Origin: Burkholderiales bacterium
GTDB lineage: Bacteria; Pseudomonadota; Gammaproteobacteria; Burkholderiales; JAEUOS01
Assembly: GCA_947456845.1 (NCBI GenBank)
Contig: CANGUJ010000302.1
Coordinates: 1 to 5,395 of the forward strand
Length of the DNA: 5,395 nucleotides
Reading direction: 5' to 3'
Shown: one piece after another, positions 1 through 4,377 of the stretch
How positions within the stretch are numbered: position 1 is the stretch's first letter
Layout: every line of letters starts with the position of its first letter
Notes under the pieces: generated by a model
Databases searched by the model: none
What the model saw: only the letters and a program-made list of their open reading frames with translations
What the model was told of the DNA's origin: nothing
Made by a program: the position numbers and the translations under genes

Positions 1-1
1 A

Positions 2-961
2 TTCTTGCCCAGATACCTGGCTTGCCTGCCGATGTTCCTGGCAGGCGCCGTCGCCGCGCAGGACTATCCGGCACGCCAGATCCAGATGGTGGTGCCGTTT
101 TCCACCGGCAGCGCCAGCGATGTGATGGCCCGCCTGGTGCTCGACCGCATCAGCGCCGCCTCGGGGGCGCGTTTCGTGGTCGACAACCGGCCGGCGGCGG
201 GCGGCAATGTCGGCACCGCGGCGGTCACCAAGGCGGCGCCCGACGGCTATACCCTGTTGGTGAGCGCGTCGGGGCCCCTGGCGGCCAACCGTACGCTGTA
301 CCCCAACCTGGGCTACGACCCCGAGCGCGACCTCGCGCCCATCGCGCTGTTCGCAAGCCTGCCGAACGTCATCGTGGCGAGCAGCAAGCTGCCCGTGTCC
401 AGCGTGGCCGAGCTGATCGCCCATGTGCGCGCCAAGCCCAATGTGCCCTACGGGTCGGTGGGCAACGGCAGTTCGCAGCACCTCGCCGGCGCCTATTTCG
501 AGCAGATCGCCGGCGTTTCGATGACCCATGTGCCCTACAAGGTGACCGCGCAGATGGTGGCCGACCTGGTTTCCGGCGAAGTGCCGGTGAGCTTCCAGCT
601 GCTACCGAACGTGATCGGTCCGGTCCGGGGCGGGCAGGTGCGCGCGCTGGCGGTGGCCGCCGCCCGGCGCCTGGCCGCGTTGCCGGACGTGCCCACCGCG
701 GCCGAAGTGGGTGTGCGCGGCTACGAGTCGGCCGCATGGTTCGCCTTTCTGGCCCCGCGCGGCACGCCGCGCCCGATCATCGACCGCCTGTACCGTGAGG
801 TGTCCGCCGCCATGGCCGATGCGCCCCTGCGCGCGCGCTTCGCCGAACTCGGCGCCGAGCCGCTGGCGGCGACGCCCGAGGAGACCGCGCGCCACATCGT
901 GAGCGAGACGGCGAAGTGGCGCGACATCATCACCAGGGCGGGGATCAAGCTCGACCCCTGA
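2..961 (+). CDS. Bug-family (TctC-like) periplasmic solute-binding receptor, 5' end probably cut off
   Basis: This is a periplasmic substrate-binding protein of the Bug family, the receptor component of tripartite tricarboxylate transporters. Such receptors usually bind small carboxylates or related metabolites. Numbering from a TTG at position 5, residues 1-18 form a signal peptide (Arg3, a hydrophobic stretch, cleavage after AVAA and before QDYP). Family hallmarks follow: YPARQIQMVVPF at 21-32, then a degenerate glycine loop and SDVMAR, then DNRPAAGGNVG, then APDGYTLL, then NGSSQHLAG, HVPYK, LPDVPTAAEVG and the AWFAFLAPRGTP block. The length of about 318 residues fits the family. The frame stays open to the left edge, so the true start may lie a few codons upstream; the TTG at 5 is a fallback with no visible ribosome binding site. 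The stop is TGA at 959-961. No TctA or TctB membrane subunits are in the window, as is usual for orphan Bug receptors. The HVPYK motif is normally followed by Gly but here by Val. The ligand cannot be predicted. Confidence 0.93.
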   Translation, partial: FLPRYLACLPMFLAGAVAAQDYPARQIQMVVPFSTGSASDVMARLVLDRISAASGARFVVDNRPAAGGNVGTAAVTKAAPDGYTLLVSASGPLAANRTLYPNLGYDPERDLAPIALFASLPNVIVASSKLPVSSVAELIAHVRAKPNVPYGSVGNGSSQHLAGAYFEQIAGVSMTHVPYKVTAQMVADLVSGEVPVSFQLLPNVIGPVRGGQVRALAVAAARRLAALPDVPTAAEVGVRGYESAAWFAFLAPRGTPRPIIDRLYREVSAAMADAPLRARFAELGAEPLAATPEETARHIVSETAKWRDIITRAGIKLDP

Positions 962-997
962 GGGCCCGGCGTCGGCGCTGAGGGCCCGGCGTCGGCG
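958..997. repeat. Two-copy 20-bp tandem direct repeat over a stop codon
   Basis: The unit CTGAGGGCCCGGCGTCGGCG occurs twice, identical and back to back, at 958-977 and 978-997. The first copy contains the TGA that ends the solute receptor; the second carries the same TGA in another frame. The duplication therefore leaves the protein unchanged and only lengthens the spacer. Perfect identity suggests a recent slippage duplication or, less likely, an assembly artefact. Confidence 0.9.
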
Positions 998-1019
998 CGC
1001 CGGAACGCCATGGCCAACC

Positions 1020-1042
1020 CCGCGATGTTTCGACCATCGCGG
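1020..1042. terminator. Perfect hairpin between convergent genes, possible bidirectional terminator
   Basis: CCGCGATG at 1020-1027 pairs perfectly with CATCGCGG at 1035-1042, leaving a 7-base loop. It lies between the receptor ending at 961 and the minus-strand gene ending at 1064, where a terminator serving both would be expected. No T-tract follows on either strand, so it is not a standard intrinsic terminator. It may be a weak or Rho-assisted end, or a barrier to antisense reading. The pairing is seen directly; the function is inferred from position. Confidence 0.4.
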
Positions 1043-1063
1043 TCGCCGTCATCGCCGCCCGGG

Positions 1064-1330
1064 CTACTCCTCGCCGGGCGCGAACATCAGTCGCATCAGC
1101 GCCGGCTGGGTTGCGGCCAGGTCCAGCCTGGCGTCCATGGTGGCCACCAGCGCGTCGTCCTCGTGCGCGCCTTCGGCCAGCAGGCGCGCGTACTCGCGCA
1201 GGTAGGCATGGGCGAGCGTCAGGGTCATCGTCGCCTGTACCGCCGACCGGCGCGAGACCTTGAGTCGCGCAAGACGCTCCGCGATTTCCCTTGCGACTTC
1301 CGCCGCTTCCCTGATGCGCTCCGCCGGCAT
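1064..1330 (-). CDS. Hypothetical small helical protein (88 aa)
   Basis: I do not recognise this family. The ATG at 1330 (protein begins MPAERIREAAEVARE) is chosen because GAGGAG sits 7 bases upstream. The frame is open further upstream, but that extension is rich in Arg and Pro and looks non-coding. The product looks entirely alpha-helical. Residues 4-24 form a charged amphipathic helix with spaced hydrophobics (Ile6, Val12, Ile16, Leu20, Leu23) that could make a short coiled coil. A second helix spans about 27-53 and a third about 57-82, with an acidic tail ending PGEE. There is no signal peptide, no membrane segment and no cysteine. It is convergent with the solute receptor and divergent from the gene at 1501. 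A small cytosolic, possibly oligomeric protein is the most that can be said. Confidence 0.7.
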   Translation of the reverse strand: MPAERIREAAEVAREIAERLARLKVSRRSAVQATMTLTLAHAYLREYARLLAEGAHEDDALVATMDARLDLAATQPALMRLMFAPGEE

Positions 1331-1337
1331 TGCGTTG

Positions 1338-1343
1338 CTCCTC
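1338..1343 (-). promoter_or_regulatory. Ribosome binding site for the 88-aa gene
   Basis: Read on the minus strand this is GAGGAG, 7 bases before the ATG at 1330. It is among the best Shine-Dalgarno matches in the window and fixes the start of the 88-residue protein, excluding the longer open frame upstream. Confidence 0.8.
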
Positions 1344-1406
1344 GAAATCTTTCTTGTCCCTTCCACCCGTAAGTATGGCGAATCCGCGCCGGCCCTGCAT
1401 ACGCCA

Positions 1407-1425
1407 GGCCGCGCGGAGCGCGGCC
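1407..1425. other. Perfect 8-bp inverted repeat in the divergent intergenic region
   Basis: GGCCGCGC at 1407-1414 and GCGCGGCC at 1418-1425 are exact reverse complements around a 3-base GGA loop. The element lies in the 170-bp spacer between the divergent genes starting at 1330 (minus) and 1501 (plus), about 75 bases from each start. It could be a regulator's operator or an mRNA leader hairpin. There is no T-tract, so it is not a typical terminator. In such GC-rich DNA part of the symmetry could be chance. Confidence 0.45.
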
Positions 1426-1459
1426 GCGGGCGTGGTCGATTCGGTCCGGCGGGGGTACC

Positions 1460-1504
1460 ATGCGGGTCCGCCCGACCGATGGCCGCCGCCACAGCACCGC
1501 ATGA
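1460..1504 (+). CDS. Possible 14-aa leader ORF coupled to the next gene
   Basis: An ATG at 1460 follows a G-run (1451-1455) and opens a 14-codon frame, MRVRPTDGRRHSTA. It ends with TGA at 1502-1504, overlapping the ATG at 1501 as ATGA. The downstream gene lacks a ribosome binding site of its own, so ribosomes ending here could re-initiate on it. It could also be a chance frame in GC-rich spacer DNA. The peptide has three to four arginines and no run of one amino acid typical of an attenuation leader. Confidence 0.3.
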   Translation: MRVRPTDGRRHSTA

Positions 1505-2013
1505 ATGAACAATCCGACCCGCCCGAGGCCCGCGAACCGGGCCGCGACCCGCGCACCCAGGACCCGCGCCTGTGGCGCGACGACGGCTGGACCGCGCGCG
1601 TGATCAAGAACATCGACGACGACGGCTGGGCCGTCGAAATGATCAGGGACGGCGAACCCGAACCGGCACTCACCGGGCCATGGACCATGGGGCGCGACAA
1701 GAAGAACCCCAAGCCGCTCGACGCCACGGCCTTCGCCACGCTGGTGAAGACCGCCTCCGAAGTGCTGGCGCGCCACGCGCAGCACCGCCATGCGATGCTG
1801 CACAAAAGCCTGGATGTCAGTGTCGGCAGCGCGCGCATCAGCGTGACCCTGGACATCGAGCCGGATGATGACGATCCCTGCGCCACCCTGACCGCGCGCG
1901 ACGAAAGCGACGCGGTACTCGGGCAGGTGCGGGTGGCGCCGGATTTCAGGCTGTCCCGCGCCAGCGCCGCGGCCTGGGTCGAAGGCGGCTTTCGCAAACC
2001 GCGGCAGGCCTGA
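1501..2013 (+). CDS. Hypothetical acidic soluble protein (170 aa)
   Basis: I do not recognise this family. The chosen ATG at 1501 begins MNEQSDPPEAREPGRDPR. The frame is open upstream to about 1330, but those codons read as Arg/Pro/Ala-rich low-complexity sequence, so the shorter start is preferred. Residues 1-22 are a polar, probably disordered N-terminus. Residues 23-65 contain three Trp-centred elements (LWRDDGWTARV, DDDGWAVEM, GPWTMGRDKKNPKPLD) that look like short beta strands. Residues 74-104 form a His-rich amphipathic helix. Residues about 105-155 look beta-stranded with an acidic EPDDDDP turn, and a short helix precedes a basic tail (GGFRKPRQA). There is no signal peptide or membrane segment, so it is probably cytosolic. 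It stands 70 bp before the cupin gene on the same strand, but a promoter candidate in that gap suggests separate transcription. No function is assigned. Confidence 0.8.
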   Translation: MNEQSDPPEAREPGRDPRTQDPRLWRDDGWTARVIKNIDDDGWAVEMIRDGEPEPALTGPWTMGRDKKNPKPLDATAFATLVKTASEVLARHAQHRHAMLHKSLDVSVGSARISVTLDIEPDDDDPCATLTARDESDAVLGQVRVAPDFRLSRASAAAWVEGGFRKPRQA

Positions 2014-2020
2014 CCTGGGA

Positions 2021-2053
2021 CTGACGCCCGCGCCGCCGCCGGCCCCTTAGAAT
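2021..2053 (+). promoter_or_regulatory. Candidate sigma-70 promoter before the cupin gene
   Basis: TAGAAT at 2048-2053 matches the -10 consensus at five of six bases. CTGACG at 2021-2026 matches the -35 at four of six, but the 21-base spacer is longer than the usual 16-18, so the -35 is doubtful. Transcription would start near 2060, leaving a short leader that contains the cupin ribosome binding site (2074-2080). Confidence 0.4.
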
Positions 2054-2073
2054 CGGGTCTTGCCAACGCTTTC

Positions 2074-2080
2074 GGGAGAG
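2074..2080 (+). promoter_or_regulatory. Ribosome binding site for the cupin gene
   Basis: GGGAGAG ends 3 bases before the ATG at 2084, with its GGGAG core 5 bases away. It supports ATG 2084 over the in-frame TTG at 2060. Confidence 0.7.
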
Positions 2081-2083
2081 ACC

Positions 2084-2587
2084 ATGGATTCCAGCAAGAC
2101 GATGAGCTTCGATGCGCCCGCCGGCGACGTGCGGGTGGTGCCGGAAGGCGGCGGCACCGCCTACTGGCAACCCAAGCCGGCCAACGGCTATGCCGAAGTC
2201 ATCCTCGCTTCGAACCGGATCGAATCGGTGCAGAAATTCTCCATGGGCCGCCAGTTGGTGCCGCCGGGCTGCCGGGTGCGCCTGCATGCGCACGACCGCG
2301 CCGAGGAGGTGTTCTACGTGCTCTCCGGCAGCGGCGTGGCGGAGATCGACGGTCAGCCACACCGGCTTGCGCCCGGCACGAGCCTCTATTTCGGCCACAA
2401 CCGGCAGCACACCATCATCAACGACGGCACGGAAGACCTGCAGTGGCTCTGGTTCTTCATGCCGGGCAGGCTGGAGGATTTCTTCGCCGCCATCGGGCGC
2501 GAGCGCAAGCCGGGCGAGGCGGCGCCGGCGCCCTTCGAACGGCCGGCCGACGTGCGCGAGATCGAGAAGCGAACCGTCTTCGCCTGA
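2084..2587 (+). CDS. Single-domain cupin protein (167 aa)
   Basis: This is a small metal-binding beta-barrel protein of the cupin superfamily, probably cytosolic because it has no signal peptide. Cupin motif 1 is at about 62-82: Gly62, His68, His70, Glu74 or Glu75, and Gly82, matching G-x5-HxH-x(3,4)-E-x6-G. Motif 2 is at about 98-113: Gly98, His109 and Asn113 keep the G...H-x3-N spacing, but the usual Pro and Gly are replaced by Gly104 and Asn106. The likely metal ligands are therefore His68, His70, Glu74/75 and His109, all present. A C-terminal tail (about 127-167) includes an amphipathic helix, LEDFFAAIGRERK. Single-domain cupins include dioxygenases, isomerases, decarboxylases and sensors, and the sequence does not decide between these. 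The gene precedes an SDR by 71 bp on the same strand, which suggests a shared small-molecule pathway. The start is ATG 2084, supported by GGGAGAG just upstream. Confidence 0.9.
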   Translation: MDSSKTMSFDAPAGDVRVVPEGGGTAYWQPKPANGYAEVILASNRIESVQKFSMGRQLVPPGCRVRLHAHDRAEEVFYVLSGSGVAEIDGQPHRLAPGTSLYFGHNRQHTIINDGTEDLQWLWFFMPGRLEDFFAAIGRERKPGEAAPAPFERPADVREIEKRTVFA

Positions 2588-2658
2588 GCGCGGCGCACCG
2601 CCCCCGGCGCGAATCCCCGCCCCGCCGGACTTCTTCCACCACCATCGGGACACCCACC

Positions 2659-3411
2659 ATGCGCCTCGCAGGCAAGACCGCAGTCATCACCGGCGGTGCC
2701 GCCGGCATCGGCCGCGCCACCGCGGAACTGTTCGTCCGCGAAGGCGCGCGCGTGATCATCGCCGACCTGGACCTCGAAGCCGCCCGCCGCGCCTGCGCGC
2801 AGCTCGGCGCCGCCGCCCATCCCGTGCAGTGCGACGTGGCGGTAGCGGCGCAGTGCAAGACCTTGATCGAGGCCGCCGAGGCGCACTTCGGCCGGCTCGA
2901 CATCCTGATCAACAACGCCGGCCTGGGCGCCCTGGGCACCGTGGTCACCACCGACGAGGAGACCCTCGACCGCCTCATGGCCGTCAACATCAAGGGCGTG
3001 TTCATGTGCTCCAAGTACGCCGTGCCGCTGATGGCCAGGCACGGCGGGGGCGTGATCGTCAACACCGCCTCCAACGTGGCCACCATCGGCCTGGCCGACC
3101 GCGCGGCCTACGTCACCACCAAGGGCGCGGTGGCGGCGCTCACCCGCTCGATGGCGCTCGACCATGTCGGCCAGAACATCCGCGTCAATTGCGTCGCCCC
3201 GGGGGTGACCTCCACCTCGTATTTCGACAAGATGCTCAAGCAGGTGAGCGATCCGGCCGAATTCCAGCGCGTGCTCAACGCGCGCCAGCCGATGGGGCGC
3301 ACCGGACAGCCGATGGAGATCGCCTACGCCTTCCTGTACCTGGCGTCCGACGAGTCCAGTTTCGCCACCGGCTCGATGCTTACCGTCGATGGCGGCGCCA
3401 CGGCGATCTGA
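2659..3411 (+). CDS. Short-chain dehydrogenase/reductase, classical SDR (250 aa)
   Basis: This is an NAD(P)-dependent oxidoreductase of the classical SDR family, cytosolic, with a Rossmann fold. The cofactor motif TGGAAGIG is at residues 11-18. Asp36, at the end of the second beta strand (IIADLD), favours NAD(H) over NADP(H). CDV with Asp59 contacts the adenine, and NNAG is at 85-88. The catalytic tetrad is complete: Asn110, Ser138, Tyr151 and Lys155 (YVTTK). IRVNCVAPG at 174-182 and the C-terminal GSMLTVDGGATAI are typical. The length of 250 residues is normal. FabG-like ketoreductases, secondary-alcohol dehydrogenases and sugar or aromatic-diol dehydrogenases all share this pattern, so the substrate is open. 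Translation starts at ATG 2659 behind a weak GGGA (2647-2650). The cupin lies 71 bp upstream. The TGA stop overlaps the CorA start by one base, implying translational coupling. Confidence 0.95.
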   Translation: MRLAGKTAVITGGAAGIGRATAELFVREGARVIIADLDLEAARRACAQLGAAAHPVQCDVAVAAQCKTLIEAAEAHFGRLDILINNAGLGALGTVVTTDEETLDRLMAVNIKGVFMCSKYAVPLMARHGGGVIVNTASNVATIGLADRAAYVTTKGAVAALTRSMALDHVGQNIRVNCVAPGVTSTSYFDKMLKQVSDPAEFQRVLNARQPMGRTGQPMEIAYAFLYLASDESSFATGSMLTVDGGATAI

Positions 3412-4376
3412 TGCTCGTCAGCTGCGTCGCCTACCAGGCCGGCCGCAAGCTGGCCGACATCGCGCCCGAGGCGATCGGCAGCTACGTCGCGCGGCCGGAA
3501 TGCTTCGTCTGGGTGGCCTTGCAGGACCCCGACCCGGGCGAGCTGGGGCTCATGCAGCGCGAGTTCGACCTGCACGAACTGGCGGTGGAGGACGCCCGCC
3601 ACGGCCATCAGCGGCCCAAGGTGGAGGAATACGGCGATTCGGTCTTCGCCGTTCTGCACATGATCGAGGTGGTCGACGGCGAACTCGAGGTCGGCGAACT
3701 GGACATCTTCGCCGGCCCCAACTACGTGCTTTCGGTGCGCAACCGGGCGCGCAAGGGTTTCGCCGACGTGCGCGCGCGCTGCGAGCGCGAACCGCATCTG
3801 CTCGGGAGCGGCGCCGGCTTCGTGCTGTACGCGCTCATGGATTCGGTGGTCGACCGCTATTTTCCGGTGCTCGACCTGCTGGAGACCGAGCTTGAGACCC
3901 TCGAGGCGCGCATGTTCGCCGGCGGCTCGTCGCGCGCCAACATCGAGGCCATGTACGCCCTGAAGCAGAAGCTGATGGTGTTGAAGCATGCCGTCGGGCC
4001 GCTCTACGAGGGCGTCGGCAAGCTCTACGGCGGGCGCGTGCCGCGGGTGTGCGCCGGCGCGCAGGAGTACTACCGCGACGTCTACGACCATCTGTCGCGC
4101 CTGAACCAATCGGTGGATTCGCTGCGCGAAATGGTCACCACCGCGCTGTCGGTCAACCTGTCCCTGATCACGCTGCAGGAAAACGAGACCACCAAGCGGC
4201 TCGCCGCGTGCGCCGCCCTGGTGGCGGTGCCCACGCTCATCGCCGGCATCTACGGCATGAACTTCAGGCACATGCCGGAACTCGAGTGGGCCTTCGGCTA
4301 TCCGCTGGCCCTGTCCATGATGGTCGGCATCGATGCGTGGCTGTACACGCGCTTTCGCAAGTCGGGGTGGCTGTAG
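3411..4376 (+). CDS. corA: CorA-type magnesium/cobalt transport channel (321 aa)
   Basis: This is an inner-membrane divalent-cation channel of the CorA family, which works as a pentamer admitting Mg2+ (also Co2+ or Ni2+). The N-terminal two-thirds is the cytosolic alpha/beta domain followed by the long stalk helix (about 145-260), rich in Glu and Leu. The first membrane helix is at about 264-283 and ends in the signature YGMN at 281-284. The MPEL periplasmic loop is at 288-291, and the second helix at about 296-316 is followed by the basic C-terminus FRKSGWL. The GMN motif, MPEL loop and basic tail match the E. coli-type branch, and the length is close to the E. coli protein (316 aa). ATG 3411 overlaps the SDR stop (TGATG), so translation is probably coupled to the SDR. 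The next gene begins one base after the TAG stop. Placement in an operon with a cupin and an SDR is unusual, as CorA genes often stand alone. No Mg2+-sensing leader is evident. Confidence 0.96.
   Translation: MLVSCVAYQAGRKLADIAPEAIGSYVARPECFVWVALQDPDPGELGLMQREFDLHELAVEDARHGHQRPKVEEYGDSVFAVLHMIEVVDGELEVGELDIFAGPNYVLSVRNRARKGFADVRARCEREPHLLGSGAGFVLYALMDSVVDRYFPVLDLLETELETLEARMFAGGSSRANIEAMYALKQKLMVLKHAVGPLYEGVGKLYGGRVPRVCAGAQEYYRDVYDHLSRLNQSVDSLREMVTTALSVNLSLITLQENETTKRLAACAALVAVPTLIAGIYGMNFRHMPELEWAFGYPLALSMMVGIDAWLYTRFRKSGWL
4364..4370 (+). promoter_or_regulatory. Ribosome binding site for the GTG-started TIGR03790 gene
   Basis: GGGGTGG inside the last codons of corA lies 7 bases before GTG 4378. 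It supports that GTG as the start, which lies one base after the corA stop and yields a signal peptide. Confidence 0.5.
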
Positions 4377-4377
4377 G

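Noticed and set aside
993..1002. CGGCGCGCCG palindrome
   Set aside because: A 10-bp self-complementary stretch of G and C only is expected by chance in DNA this GC-rich.
1330..1500. In-frame N-terminal extension of the 170-aa protein
   Set aside because: The added 57 residues are low-complexity, overlap the ribosome binding site of the divergent gene and lack a good start signal.
945..2066. Long minus-strand open frame (373 codons)
   Set aside because: It lies antisense to the 170-aa gene and reads as Arg/Ser/Ala/Gly-rich low-complexity protein, typical of shadow frames in GC-rich DNA.
2604..2628. Possible terminator between the cupin and SDR genes
   Set aside because: CCGGCG and CGCCGG can pair, but only 6 bp across a 13-base loop, and only a weak ACTTCTT follows. 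This is too weak to call.
2112..3410. N-terminal extension of the corA frame through the cupin and SDR genes
   Set aside because: The extension is Arg/Pro/Ser-rich and overlaps two well-supported genes in another frame; CorA homology begins at about ATG 3411.
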